Positions 42,817-51,996 are shown, counted from the first letter of the stretch. The stretch: DNA of 64,000 nt from Trebonia kvetii (GCF_007827045.1 NZ_RPFW01000002.1:620001-684000), one strand, 5' to 3'. Notes: generated by a model from the letters alone, not told the origin. Translations and numbers: made by a program.

Positions 42817-44196
42817 ATGATGACGAAGCAAGCCGCTCCCCCGGGGTCGCGATGGGCGCCGTGGCTGGCACGGCTCAGCATCGTCCTCGCCGCGTGCGCC
42901 ATCGCCGTGGTGGGGGTCGAGGCCGGGCTGCGCAGCTTCGGCATGCTGGCCGTGGGCCTGGCCGCCGCCGTGGTGAGCCTGGCGGCGATCTACCTGTTCC
43001 TGGCCCGCCGTGGCGTTGCGCGCTGGGTGTCGCTTACCGTCTTCGCGGCCGCGCCGATCGCCGTTATCGTCGTGTACGCGCTGCATTCGCTGCTGTGGGT
43101 GGCGCTTGCCTCGGCCGCCGGGTGGGGGCTCGCGGCCATGACCGCACGTCAGGCGCTAGTCGACGACATCGGGGACTGGCGAATGCCCGAGTATCCGGTG
43201 CCGCGGCAGGCCCGGCACCCGTTCGTGATCATGAACCCGAAGTCGGGCGGCGGAAAGGTCGTCAGGTTCGATCTCAAGCGGCGGGCTGAGGAGCTCGGCG
43301 CCGAGGTGTTCCTGCTCGACGGCCCGGGGCCCGTCGACGTCGCCGCGGTGGCGCGCGCGGCCGTCGCCGACGGCGCCGATCTGCTCGGCGTCGCCGGCGG
43401 CGACGGCACGCAGGCGCTGGTGGCAGGAATCGCGGCGGACCATGGCCTCCCGTTCGTGGTCGTCACCGCGGGCACCCGCAACCACTTCGCGCTCGACCTC
43501 GGGCTTGACAGGGAAGACCCGGCCGCCTGCCTTGGCGCGCTCCGCGATGCCGTCGAACTCCGCGTCGACCTCGGCGTGATCGGCGGCAGGACTTTCGTCA
43601 ACAACGCGTCCTTCGGCGCCTACGCGGAGATCGTCGAGGATCCCGCCTATCGCGACGACAAGCTCGGCACGACCCTGCAGTTGCTGCCCGACCTGCTGCA
43701 GGGCCAGCGCGGTACCCGGCTGACCGCCCTGGCGGACGGCATGGAGATCAGCGGGCCGCAGGCACTCCTCATCGGTAACAACCCGTACGGGACCGGCGAC
43801 ATCGCGGGCCTTGGCCGGCGCGTCCGGCTGGACCGCGGCGAACTCGGCGTGGTGGCCGTCACGGTGGCCAGCGCGCGTGAGGCGGTGGGCCTGATCAGCG
43901 GCAAGCGCGCCGCCGGGCTGCGCGCGCTCACCGCGCGGGACGTGATCGTCACCGCCGACACCGAGCAGGTGCCGGTTGGCATCGACGGCGAGGCGATCAT
44001 CCTGCCGGTCCCCGTGCTGTGCGGGATCCGCCACCGCGCGCTGCGGGTCTGGGTGCCACGCGACCGGCCCGGCGTCCCCGCGCCCAAGCCGGAGCTGAAT
44101 TGGGGCAGGATCTGGCAGCTCGCAGTCGGCCGCCGCGGTACGCGGGACGCTGGCGCGTCCGGGGCGGGCGACACGCGCCCGCGCGTGCTGAGGTGA
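42817..44196 (+). CDS. Membrane-anchored diacylglycerol/lipid kinase family protein
   Basis: 459 residues. The N-terminal ~110 have about four membrane helices (IVLAACAIAVVGVEAG, VVSLAAIYLFLARR). The catalytic domain follows: VIMNPKSGGGKV, then GVAGGDGTQALVAGIA (the GGDGT nucleotide motif), VTAGTRNHFALDLGLDREDP and IGNNPYGTGDIAGLGRRVRL. It would phosphorylate a lipid hydroxyl at the membrane. The next gene overlaps its stop as GTGA and looks like a phosphatidylglycerophosphate-phosphatase relative, so both may act on phospholipid head groups. ATG 42817 or 42820 starts it. Confidence 0.88.
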   Translation: MMTKQAAPPGSRWAPWLARLSIVLAACAIAVVGVEAGLRSFGMLAVGLAAAVVSLAAIYLFLARRGVARWVSLTVFAAAPIAVIVVYALHSLLWVALASAAGWGLAAMTARQALVDDIGDWRMPEYPVPRQARHPFVIMNPKSGGGKVVRFDLKRRAEELGAEVFLLDGPGPVDVAAVARAAVADGADLLGVAGGDGTQALVAGIAADHGLPFVVVTAGTRNHFALDLGLDREDPAACLGALRDAVELRVDLGVIGGRTFVNNASFGAYAEIVEDPAYRDDKLGTTLQLLPDLLQGQRGTRLTALADGMEISGPQALLIGNNPYGTGDIAGLGRRVRLDRGELGVVAVTVASAREAVGLISGKRAAGLRALTARDVIVTADTEQVPVGIDGEAIILPVPVLCGIRHRALRVWVPRDRPGVPAPKPELNWGRIWQLAVGRRGTRDAGASGAGDTRPRVLR

Positions 44197-44702
44197 GGCT
44201 GGTGAGAGGCCGCTACGAACGCTACACGGACCTCGATGACATCCTGGAGCAGGCGAGAAGGCTGTCGGTCCAGACGCTGATCGTCGACATCGAGCCACTC
44301 GTCTCCTGGTGGCATAACACCCAGGAGTCGCTCGACTGGGGCGTGGCGATGGTCGTGGGCAAGGTCGCCATGCTGCCGGCACTGCGCGTCCTTGTCTTCT
44401 CGACGAACTCCGTGCGCCGTCCCTCGGCGATCCCGGACGCCGGCGACCTGGAGGTGCGTTACGTCTCCTCGGCGGGCAAGCCGCTGCGCACCGCGCCCTA
44501 CGCCGACCTGCCACGGCCCGGGGCGGTGATCGGCGATCAGGTCCCCACCGACGGGCTGCTCGCCCGGCGTCTCGGCTTCACCTTCCTGCATTACCAGCCG
44601 CGGCTTGACGGCGCGCCGCTCGGGCCGCGGGTGATGCACCGCCTGGGGCGGCTGGCCGTGCCCGCGCTGTTCAGCCGCGGCCGAAGAGATCGGGCAGAGT
44701 AA
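44193..44702 (+). CDS. Degenerate HAD-like protein related to YqeG/PGP phosphatases
   Basis: 169 residues. Its layout matches YqeG-type HAD phosphatases: TLIVDIEPLVSWW at the DxDxT site, LVFSTNSVRR at motif II and GDQVPTDGLLARRLGFTFL at motif IV. The catalytic DxDxT reads DIEPL, losing the second Asp and the Thr, so activity may be lost or changed. GTG 44193 overlaps the lipid kinase stop; GTG 44202 has GAGG closer by. Pairing with a lipid kinase hints at a role in phospholipid metabolism. Confidence 0.7.
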   Translation: MRLVRGRYERYTDLDDILEQARRLSVQTLIVDIEPLVSWWHNTQESLDWGVAMVVGKVAMLPALRVLVFSTNSVRRPSAIPDAGDLEVRYVSSAGKPLRTAPYADLPRPGAVIGDQVPTDGLLARRLGFTFLHYQPRLDGAPLGPRVMHRLGRLAVPALFSRGRRDRAE

Positions 44703-44711
44703 GACCCGCCG

Positions 44712-46463
44712 TCAGCGGACGTCCCCCGCTCCCGCTGAGCGGGCGGGCCACTGGGCGCCGGTCTGCACGCGGAACGCTTCGACCGCCGACTCGACGGTCG
44801 GGAAGAAGTCCCGCGGTCCGATCGTCCTGGCGAGCCCGTACCGTTCGATCTTGCGCCGCACCGGGTCCTTCAGCTCGGCGAACACCAGCCTCGTGCCGCG
44901 CTCGGTCAGCGCCTCGTCAAGATCCTCGAGCATGTCGGACGCGGTAGTGTCGACGTCGGTCATCGGCTCGGCGGCCAGCACGATCCACGCGGGCTTCGGT
45001 TCGGCCCTGGCCAGCCGCATCACCTGGTCACGGAACCTCGTGGCGTTCGCGAAGAAGAGCGGCGCGTCGAACCGGTAGATCACCAGGCCGGGCAGCTGCT
45101 GCGCGCCTGGATGGCCGCGCACGTCGTGGTAGCCCTCGAGGCCGGTGGCCCGCCCGAGCACGGTCTCATAGGGCCGCCAGGCCCGCCGGAACACGTTGAG
45201 TATCGATAGCCCGACCGCGATGGCTATCCCGGGGAGCACCCCGAGCAGGGCGACCCCGCTGAACGCGGCGAGCGACAGCCAGAACTCGGCCTTGTTCTGC
45301 CGCCACAGCCGCGCCGTCCCCGGGATGTCCGCGAGCGACAGCGACGCGGTGATCACCACTGCGGCGAGCGCGGGCTGCGGCAGGTTGCGGAACAGGCCAG
45401 GGACGAGCAGGATCATGACGACGATCACCGCCGCGCCGACGACGCCCGCGAGCTGGGTCTTCGCGCCTGACCTCTCCGCCACCGCCGTCCGTGAGCCGCT
45501 GGTGCTGACGGGGAACCCCTGGAACAGGCCGGCCGCCAGGTTCGCCGCGCCGATCCCGGTCATCTCGCGGTTGCCGTCGATTTCCTGGCCGGTCCGCGCG
45601 GCGAACGCCGACGCGGTGGAGATCGTGTCGGCCAGCGACACCAGGGCGATGCCCGCCGCCCCCGCGAACAGCGGACCGAGGTCGGCAAGCCGGACATCGG
45701 GCAGGGTGAGCGGCGGGAATCCCTTGGGCAGCACGCCCACCAGGCTGACGCCGCGGGCCGCCAGGCCGAAGATCGATGTGGCCGCGATCGATAGCACCAC
45801 CACGATGAGCACGGCGGGCAGCTTGGGCAGCCAGCGCTGCAGCACCAGGATCAGCGCGGTGCCGCAGATCCCGACCGTGGCCGCCGCCGCCACGGCCTTG
45901 CCGTCGGCAAGGCCCCTGACGAACGCCGCGGCCTCCCCGATCAGGCCCTCGGCGTCGGTCTTGAACCCGAACAGCTTCGGCAGCTGGCCGACGAGAATGG
46001 TCAGCGCCAGGCCGTTCATGTAGCCGATCATCGTCGGCTTGGAGATCAGGTCGGCGATGAAGCCGAGCTTCGCCACGGCTCCCACCACCATGATCGCCCC
46101 GACGATGATCGCCAGCATCGAGGCCAGCGCCACCGCGCGCTTCGGGTCGCCGCCCGCGCCGGCCAGCGGCAGGATCGTGGCGGCGATCATCGGCCCGAGC
46201 GAGGAGTCCGGCCCGAGCACCAGGACCCGGGACGGGCCGAACAACGCATAGCCGAGCAGGCACATGATCGACGTGTACAGGCCGGTGATGGGCGGCAGGC
46301 CCGCCAGCTCCGCGTAGGCCATGCCCTGCGGCACAAGCAGCGTGCTCAGCACGATCCCGGCGGCGATGTCGCTGGCCAGCCACGTGCGCCGGTAAGTCCT
46401 TACCGCCTGGAGGCCAGGCAACCATCCGAGCACGCTCACCACCCCGGCCGCGATCGCACGCAT
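44712..46463 (-). CDS. SulP-family anion permease with STAS domain
   Basis: 583 residues. About 12 membrane helices hold SulP signatures (LVPQGMAYAELAGLPPITGL; SRTAVAERSGAKTQL), followed by a STAS domain (LVIYRFDAPLFFANATRFRD, VLAAEPMTDVDTTASDML). It may carry sulfate, bicarbonate or another anion; no sulfate-assimilation genes are nearby. ATG 46463 has GGGAGG 7 nt upstream; ATG 46478 is an in-frame alternative. It is divergent from the P-type ATPase, with two TCACCC/GGGTGA dyads between. Confidence 0.88.
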   Translation of the reverse strand: MRAIAAGVVSVLGWLPGLQAVRTYRRTWLASDIAAGIVLSTLLVPQGMAYAELAGLPPITGLYTSIMCLLGYALFGPSRVLVLGPDSSLGPMIAATILPLAGAGGDPKRAVALASMLAIIVGAIMVVGAVAKLGFIADLISKPTMIGYMNGLALTILVGQLPKLFGFKTDAEGLIGEAAAFVRGLADGKAVAAAATVGICGTALILVLQRWLPKLPAVLIVVVLSIAATSIFGLAARGVSLVGVLPKGFPPLTLPDVRLADLGPLFAGAAGIALVSLADTISTASAFAARTGQEIDGNREMTGIGAANLAAGLFQGFPVSTSGSRTAVAERSGAKTQLAGVVGAAVIVVMILLVPGLFRNLPQPALAAVVITASLSLADIPGTARLWRQNKAEFWLSLAAFSGVALLGVLPGIAIAVGLSILNVFRRAWRPYETVLGRATGLEGYHDVRGHPGAQQLPGLVIYRFDAPLFFANATRFRDQVMRLARAEPKPAWIVLAAEPMTDVDTTASDMLEDLDEALTERGTRLVFAELKDPVRRKIERYGLARTIGPRDFFPTVESAVEAFRVQTGAQWPARSAGAGDVR

Positions 46464-46505
46464 CCGCATCCTCCCCATTCGGCCCGGCCCGGTACGGCCG
46501 GCGCC

Positions 46506-46522
46506 TCACCCACGAGGGGTGA
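46506..46522. promoter_or_regulatory. Dyad TCACCC-N5-GGGTGA, SulP/P-ATPase divergent region
   Basis: An exact 6-bp inverted repeat (46506-46511 and 46517-46522) about 43 nt before the SulP start. A sister site with the same arms lies at 46618-46635. Together they may be operators for one regulator of both genes. Confidence 0.5.
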
Positions 46523-46617
46523 TGCCGGCGCCGGCAGGAAGGTGTGGGATCGAAACCGGGCGAGGCGGGCGAAACGCCGCTATCGCAAGCCGAGCGGCTC
46601 GCGCGGCGCGCCGGCAA

Positions 46618-46635
46618 TCACCCGCGGATGGGTGA
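46618..46635. promoter_or_regulatory. Dyad TCACCC-N6-GGGTGA, SulP/P-ATPase divergent region
   Basis: The second copy of the inverted repeat (arms 46618-46623 and 46630-46635), 64 nt before the ATPase start. The spacer is 1 nt longer than in the other copy, which weakens the case for a single protein. Confidence 0.5.
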
Positions 46636-46698
46636 CGACAGCACGGCGCCGCTCGGGCAGCATCTGAGCACCCGGCCAGAGCACCGCAGGAGCTGAGC

Positions 46699-49470
46699 AT
46701 GACCACGATGAGTCCGAGATCCGACGACGTCGCCTGGTACACCCTGTCGGCGGAGGACGCTGCCCGCCGGCTGAGCGTCGTGCCCGCTCAGGGCCTCAGG
46801 CCCGATCAGGTGACGCGCCTGCGCGCCAAGTACGGGCCCAACGAGCTGCCGAAGGAGCCGCCGCCGAGCCGGTGGGCCGTGGCGCGGGGACAGCTGCTGA
46901 ACCCGATGAACATCATGCTGATGATCGTCGGTGCTGCCAGCATCGCCATCGGCCAGGTCCCGACCGCCATCGTGGTGCTGGCGCTCGTCACGTTCAACGT
47001 CGTCATGGGCACCAACCAGGAGATGAAGGCCCGGGCGAGCGTCGACGCGCTCGCGCAACTGCAGGTGCTCAAGGCGCGGGTGCGGCGAACGGGCGAGATC
47101 TTCGAGATCGACTCGACCACGCTCGTGCCAGGCGACATCGTGCTGATCGAGGCGGGTGACGTCGTCCCCGCCGACGGCCGGATCATCTCCTCCGCCACCC
47201 TGGAGGTGCAGGAGGCCGCGCTGACCGGCGAGAGCGCGCCGGTGGCCAAGGACCGGGGCGCCCTGGCAGGCGGCGAAGTCGGGATCGGCGACCGTACGGA
47301 CATGGTCTTCCAGAACACGCAGGTGACGCGCGGCTCGGCGATGTTCGTCGTCACCGCGACCGGCCAGGCCACCCAGATGGGCCAGATCGCCGGCATGGTC
47401 TCCGCCACGAAGCGCTCGCGCTCGCCGCTGCAGCGCGAGCTTGACGGGATGACCAAGGTCTTCGGCACCATCGCGTGGCTGGCCGTCGCGGTGATCGCCA
47501 TCGTCGGCATCGTCCGCGGCCAGGACATCACCACGCTGGTCCTGCTGTGCGTGTCCACCGCGATCGCGTCGATCCCTGTGGGCCTGCCCACGTTCGTGCA
47601 GACAATGCTGTCGTCAGGGGCGCAGCGCCTCGCGGCGGCCAAGGCGGTGGTCAAGTCGCTGTCCGACGTGGAGACGCTTGGCGGCACCACCGTCATCAAC
47701 AGCGACAAGACCGGCACGCTGACCATGAACGCGATGACGGCGACCACCATGCTGGCAGGCGGCGACTGGTACACCATCTCCGGCCCCGGCTACCAGAAGG
47801 CGGGCGTCATCATGGGCGTCGCCGGCGGCGAGAGCCCGGACTTCCGCCGCCTGGCGCTCGGCCTCGCGCTGTGCACCGACGCCACCGTCGGGGACGACGA
47901 GTCGGTGATCGGCGATCCGACCGAGGCCGCGTTCGTCGTGCTCGCCGCGAAGATGGGCGTCGACGCGGCCGAGACAAGGACGGTGCTGCCGCGCAGGACC
48001 GAGGTGCCGTTCGACTCCGAGTACAAGTTCATGGCGACCTTCCATGACTGCCCAGAGTCGCTGGCCGGCGGGATCCTGAGGCAGCCGCACCTGGTGTGCG
48101 TGAAGGGCGCGCCCGACGTCGTGCTCGAACGGTGCGGCACGGCGCTGTGGCATGGCAAGCAGGTTCCGGTGGACACCGTGCGCGAGCAGATCATCGCCGC
48201 TAACAGCGACCTTTCCTCTCGCGGGCTGCGCGTGCTCGCGTTCGCCGCCAGGGAGCTCGGCTCCGACACGATGACACTGGCCATGACCGACCCGATGGCA
48301 GTGGTCACCGACCTCGTCTTCGTCGCGCTTGTGGCCATCATGGACCCGCTGCGCACCGAGGCCAAGGACGCCGTCCGCGCCGCCCTCGGCGCGGGGATCG
48401 ACGTAAGGATGATCACCGGCGACCACACCGTCACCGCGCGGGCGATCGCCGACGAGCTCGGCCTGGGGGCCGGCGTGATCACCGGCACCGAACTGCAGCA
48501 CCTGACCGACGCCGAGCTGACAAGCAGGCTCCCCGCGCTGCACGTGTTCGGCCGGGTGGCGCCCGAGGACAAGCTGCGGCTCGCCAGGCTCATGCAGGAA
48601 TCGGGCGACGTGGTCGCGATGACCGGCGACGCCGTCAACGACGCTGCGGCGCTTAAGCAGGCCGACATCGGCGTCGCCATGGGCAGCGGCTCGGAGGTGT
48701 CCAAGCAGGCGGCCAAGATCGTGCTGACCGACGACAACTTCGCGACCCTGGTGCACGCGGTGGACCTGGGCCGCGATATCTACCGGCGCATCTCCTCGTA
48801 CGTCAAGCTGCAGCTGACGATCCTGTCCTCGGTGCTGCAGCTGATGGTGTACGCGACCATACTCAACATCAATCACGGCATCGCGCTGTTCCCGCTCCAG
48901 CTGCTGTTCTGCAAGTTCTTCGTGGTGATCACCGTGGTGATCGGCTTCATCGCCGACGTGCCCGACCCCGGCGTGATGCAGCGGCCGCCGCGCAGGCCAG
49001 GCACCAAGATGGTCAACCGGCCGCAGCTGATCCGCTGGTTCGCCAGTGGCTTCATCGTGGCGGCCATTGCGCTCGGCGTGCTCGAGTGGGGCCCAGGCAA
49101 GCCGAGCACCACCCACGCGTCGGCCAACATGACCATGGCCTTCGCCATCGTCTCGTTCAGCGCGGTCAACCTCGGCCTGGTCATGCGACGGGAGCGCGAG
49201 CCCGCCTGGTCGCGGCCGGTCTTCCCCTACCTGGGGTGGATCATCCTTGGCTGGACCCTCACCTGGGCCGCGGTGGAGCTCGGCATGTTCCAGCGGCTGC
49301 TGAACACGCAGTCGCTGACCGGCGGACAGTGGCTGACGGTGCTCGGCCTGTCGCTGGTCATGCCGCTCGCGGTCGGCGTAGACAAGGCCATCCAGCTGCG
49401 CCGCCAGCGCACTATGCCGGCGGCGGCCGGTCTCCCCGCCGTGCCCGCCGTCCCCGCGCCCAGGGCTTGA
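46699..49470 (+). CDS. P-type ATPase (P2/P3A-like) with atypical ion-binding residues
   Basis: 923 residues with the full P-ATPase plan: cation-ATPase N domain, ~10 helices, TGES actuator loop (EAALTGESAPVAKDR), phosphorylation site NSDKTGTLT (Asp336), MITGDHTVTARAIADELGL, and hinge MTGDAVNDAAALKQADIGVA. Oddities: the usual Cys before SDKTGT is Asn; M4 reads IPVGLP (~292-297), not PEGLP, so the Ca2+-coordinating Glu is Val as in fungal H+-ATPases; M6 (LQLLFCKFFVVITVVIGFI) lacks the N..TD ligand set. The exported ion is therefore unclear, with protons a candidate. AGGAG precedes ATG 46699. Divergent SulP and downstream PPK2 suggest an ion/energy-stress module. Confidence 0.87.
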   Translation: MTTMSPRSDDVAWYTLSAEDAARRLSVVPAQGLRPDQVTRLRAKYGPNELPKEPPPSRWAVARGQLLNPMNIMLMIVGAASIAIGQVPTAIVVLALVTFNVVMGTNQEMKARASVDALAQLQVLKARVRRTGEIFEIDSTTLVPGDIVLIEAGDVVPADGRIISSATLEVQEAALTGESAPVAKDRGALAGGEVGIGDRTDMVFQNTQVTRGSAMFVVTATGQATQMGQIAGMVSATKRSRSPLQRELDGMTKVFGTIAWLAVAVIAIVGIVRGQDITTLVLLCVSTAIASIPVGLPTFVQTMLSSGAQRLAAAKAVVKSLSDVETLGGTTVINSDKTGTLTMNAMTATTMLAGGDWYTISGPGYQKAGVIMGVAGGESPDFRRLALGLALCTDATVGDDESVIGDPTEAAFVVLAAKMGVDAAETRTVLPRRTEVPFDSEYKFMATFHDCPESLAGGILRQPHLVCVKGAPDVVLERCGTALWHGKQVPVDTVREQIIAANSDLSSRGLRVLAFAARELGSDTMTLAMTDPMAVVTDLVFVALVAIMDPLRTEAKDAVRAALGAGIDVRMITGDHTVTARAIADELGLGAGVITGTELQHLTDAELTSRLPALHVFGRVAPEDKLRLARLMQESGDVVAMTGDAVNDAAALKQADIGVAMGSGSEVSKQAAKIVLTDDNFATLVHAVDLGRDIYRRISSYVKLQLTILSSVLQLMVYATILNINHGIALFPLQLLFCKFFVVITVVIGFIADVPDPGVMQRPPRRPGTKMVNRPQLIRWFASGFIVAAIALGVLEWGPGKPSTTHASANMTMAFAIVSFSAVNLGLVMRREREPAWSRPVFPYLGWIILGWTLTWAAVELGMFQRLLNTQSLTGGQWLTVLGLSLVMPLAVGVDKAIQLRRQRTMPAAAGLPAVPAVPAPRA

Positions 49471-49521
49471 CCCGGGGCATCCCGAGTACGCCGAACCCGT
49501 TCAGGAGAGGAATGGCGAAGA

Positions 49522-50559
49522 ATGGCGGACGAGAGAGCCGATCGGATCGCGGAACTGATCAAGCCGCTGCGGGTCAAGCCGGGGTCGACGGTGAAGCTGG
49601 CCAAGGACTTCGACCCCGGCTACAAGGCCGACTACGTGAAGAAGGGTGACGCCGCGGAGATCATGGAGCGCGGCATCGCGATGCTGTGCGACTACCAGGC
49701 GCGGCTTGCCGCCCAGGACACGCACGGGGTGCTTGTGTGCCTGCAGGCGCTGGATGCCGCCGGCAAGGACGGCACGATCCGGCACGTCATGAGCGGGGTG
49801 AACCCCCAGGGAGTGCACGTCTCCAGCTTCAAGGTGCCGTCCGCCGAGGAACTCGACCACGACTACCTGTGGCGTTTCAACCGGCACCTGCCCGCGCGCG
49901 GCGACATCGCCATCTTCAACCGCTCGCACTACGAGGAGGTCCTCGTGGTGCGGGTGCACCCGGAGAACCTGAGCCGCCAGAAGCTGCCGGAAAAGGCCAA
50001 GCGGAGCGGGGTGTGGCAGCGCCGCTACCGCGAGATCAACGACTGGGAACGCTACCTGACTGACAACGGGTTCCACATCGTCAAGATCTTCCTGAACCTG
50101 TCCAAGGAGGAGCAGCGGACCCGGTTCTTCAAGCGGCTCGACCTGCCGGAAAAAAACTGGAAGTTCTCCGCCGCCGACGTCCGCGAGCGCAAGCGCTGGG
50201 ACGACTACCAGGAGGCCTACTCGGAGATGCTGTCCGCGACAAGCACGCCCTGGGCGCCGTGGTACGTCATCCCCGCTGACCACAAGTGGTTCGCCCGGCT
50301 GTGCGCGGCCGCGATCCTGGTCGACACCTTGATGGACATCGACCCGCGGTATCCGGAGGTGAGCACCGAGCGGCGCGAGGAACTGCTCGTCATCAAGGGC
50401 GAACTCGAGGCCCAGGCGCCCAAGGGAGCCGCGGCCGATCCGTTCGCGGCCGAGCAGGCCGCCAAGCAGGCCAAGGCGGCGCAGCGGGACAAGGCGGCGC
50501 AGCGGGACAAGGCGGCCCAGCGGGACAAGACAAGGGCCGGGAAGAAGGCGAAGGGTTGA
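49522..50559 (+). CDS. Polyphosphate kinase 2 family protein
   Basis: 345 residues. Walker A-like LDAAGKDGTIRHVMSGVNP, Walker B-like DIAIFNRSHYEEVL and lid KRSGVWQRRYREINDWERYL are typical of PPK2, which transfers phosphate between polyphosphate and nucleotides. The C-terminal ~35 residues are a charged Ala/Lys/Asp/Gln tail made by an 18-nt DNA repeat. It follows the P-type ATPase by 51 nt and could supply nucleotide from polyphosphate. ATG 49522 follows GGAGAGGAATGGCGAAG. Confidence 0.92.
   Translation: MADERADRIAELIKPLRVKPGSTVKLAKDFDPGYKADYVKKGDAAEIMERGIAMLCDYQARLAAQDTHGVLVCLQALDAAGKDGTIRHVMSGVNPQGVHVSSFKVPSAEELDHDYLWRFNRHLPARGDIAIFNRSHYEEVLVVRVHPENLSRQKLPEKAKRSGVWQRRYREINDWERYLTDNGFHIVKIFLNLSKEEQRTRFFKRLDLPEKNWKFSAADVRERKRWDDYQEAYSEMLSATSTPWAPWYVIPADHKWFARLCAAAILVDTLMDIDPRYPEVSTERREELLVIKGELEAQAPKGAAADPFAAEQAAKQAKAAQRDKAAQRDKAAQRDKTRAGKKAKG
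50473..50526 (+). repeat. 18-nt tandem repeat in the PPK2 tail
   Basis: Three units of AAGGCGGCGCAGCGGGAC (50473-50490, 50491-50508, 50509-50526, the last with one change) encode KAAQRD repeats at the C-terminus. Confidence 0.92.
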
Positions 50560-50640
50560 CGTGGCTCGACGGCTCGTCGGCCTGATCCGGGCAATAGCCT
50601 CCCGTTCGGGCTAAAAGGGACCTGCCCTACGGTTGGGTCC

Positions 50641-51489
50641 ATGACGGAACCTGTGAACGACGGTCCGGCGCTGACATTCGCGGCGGCGACCGCGGTGTCG
50701 TCGTGCGGCGATGGCGCCTACCGGGTAGAGCTTCGGCCGGAGTACTCGATCGGCCGGCGCAAACCCAACGGGGGCTACTTGCTCGCCTGCCTTGGCCGGG
50801 CCGCGCTCGCCGCCGCCGGCGCCGGGTCCGGCCACGAGCACGTGATCGCCGCCGGGGTTCAGTACTACGCCGCGCTTGACGTCGGCCCGGCCGTCATCGA
50901 GACCCGGGTAGTGCGGGCGGGCCGCACTGCCACGCAGGTCACGGCCACCATTAGCGGTTCCGGCGGGTCCGGCGGGCTCGGCGCCCAGGCCCGTTTCACG
51001 CTGGCCAGCCTGCCTGCCGGCAGCGAGCCGTTCTGGGGCGGCGGCGAGCCGCCCGTGCTCCCGCCGATCGGCGAGTGCGAACCGCCGCTGCATGGCCGGC
51101 GGCGCGGCACCACGGTCAGCCTGGACCCGGCCACCAGCTTCACCATCACGCCGGACGGCCCGCTGGTGACCGGGAAGGGCGAGTTCCGCGCCTGGTTCCG
51201 TGACGACGACACCGACGTCGTGGACACGGTGGGCCTGCTCTACGCGGCGGACGCCCTGCCGCCCGCGACCGCGGGAATCACGCTCACCGGCTGGGTGCCG
51301 ACGCTCGACCTCACCGTCTACATTCGCGCCCTGCCGGCTCCCGGCCCGCTCCGGCTGCGGATGCGCGCCCAGATGATCCAGGACGGCTTCGCCGACGAGG
51401 TCTGCGAGGGGTGGGACTCGCGAGGCCGGCTGGTCATGCAGGCCACGCAACTGGCCGCCCTCCGCCATCCCGAGGGCCGTCACGCCTAG
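50641..51489 (+). CDS. Acyl-CoA thioesterase-like protein (TesB-type double hot dog)
   Basis: 282 residues. PEYSIGRRKPNGGYLLACLGRA is the N-terminal hot-dog helix region, followed by a second hot dog (DTVGLLYAADALPP; VPTLDLTVYIRALPAPGPL) and QDGFADEVCEGWDSRGRLV. It probably hydrolyses acyl-CoA thioesters; chain length is unknown. ATG 50641 starts it. The 81-nt gap after PPK2 contains a small CCCGTTCGGG palindrome. Confidence 0.85.
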   Translation: MTEPVNDGPALTFAAATAVSSCGDGAYRVELRPEYSIGRRKPNGGYLLACLGRAALAAAGAGSGHEHVIAAGVQYYAALDVGPAVIETRVVRAGRTATQVTATISGSGGSGGLGAQARFTLASLPAGSEPFWGGGEPPVLPPIGECEPPLHGRRRGTTVSLDPATSFTITPDGPLVTGKGEFRAWFRDDDTDVVDTVGLLYAADALPPATAGITLTGWVPTLDLTVYIRALPAPGPLRLRMRAQMIQDGFADEVCEGWDSRGRLVMQATQLAALRHPEGRHA

Positions 51490-51567
51490 GCTGGCTCTTC
51501 CTGCTGCCAGGCTCCCTGCCTACCCGTGACCCGCCTAGACACCGTCAGGCCAGGCCGAACGACACCC

Positions 51568-51996
51568 TCAGGCGGGCCCGAAGCGGACGCGCAGGCCGTG
51601 GCGGCGAAGCATGGACATGAGCCACACGACGGACACCGCGGTGCCCGCTACCACCCCGGCGACGGTCACCAGCGTGGTGGCCAGGAGAAACACGGGGACC
51701 GGCTCAAACACCATGAGGAGGACCAGGCCGACGGTGGAGGCTGCGAAGATTCCCGCCCACAGCCAGGTCACGCCGCGGAAGAAGCGGTCGAGGCCGGCGT
51801 GCGTCGCCGACGGCCTGCGCAGCGCCACCACCTCGGCGGCCAGCTGGTCCACCAGCGGCCGGCCGGTGGGCGCTGTCCTGGCGAACAGGATGCACAGGGC
51901 CAGGTTGGCGAGCGGGAATTGCAGCAAGAACAGCAGCATGCTGCCGGTGGCGATGACCAGCACGGTCTGCAGGGTGAGCACCAGGCCGGAGATCAC
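51568..51996 (-). CDS. Small membrane protein, possibly 5'-truncated
   Basis: 142 residues with about four membrane helices (LVLTLQTVLVIATGSMLLF, FRGVTWLWAGIFAASTVGL, VFLLATTLVTVAGVVA) and a basic C-terminus. I do not recognise it firmly; it vaguely recalls VC0807-type proteins. The frame upstream of GTG 51996 keeps a coding look (EVGGAILTGGIPGLL) back to an in-frame TAG near 52040, beyond which it still reads YALTAAPLL. So it may be the remains of a longer gene cut by a nonsense mutation. No ribosome site is close to GTG 51996. Confidence 0.5.
   Translation of the reverse strand: MISGLVLTLQTVLVIATGSMLLFLLQFPLANLALCILFARTAPTGRPLVDQLAAEVVALRRPSATHAGLDRFFRGVTWLWAGIFAASTVGLVLLMVFEPVPVFLLATTLVTVAGVVAGTAVSVVWLMSMLRRHGLRVRFGPA

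Noticed and set aside
44712..46463. Sulfate assimilation operon
   Set aside because: The SulP permease has no cys genes around it, and SulP proteins carry many anions.
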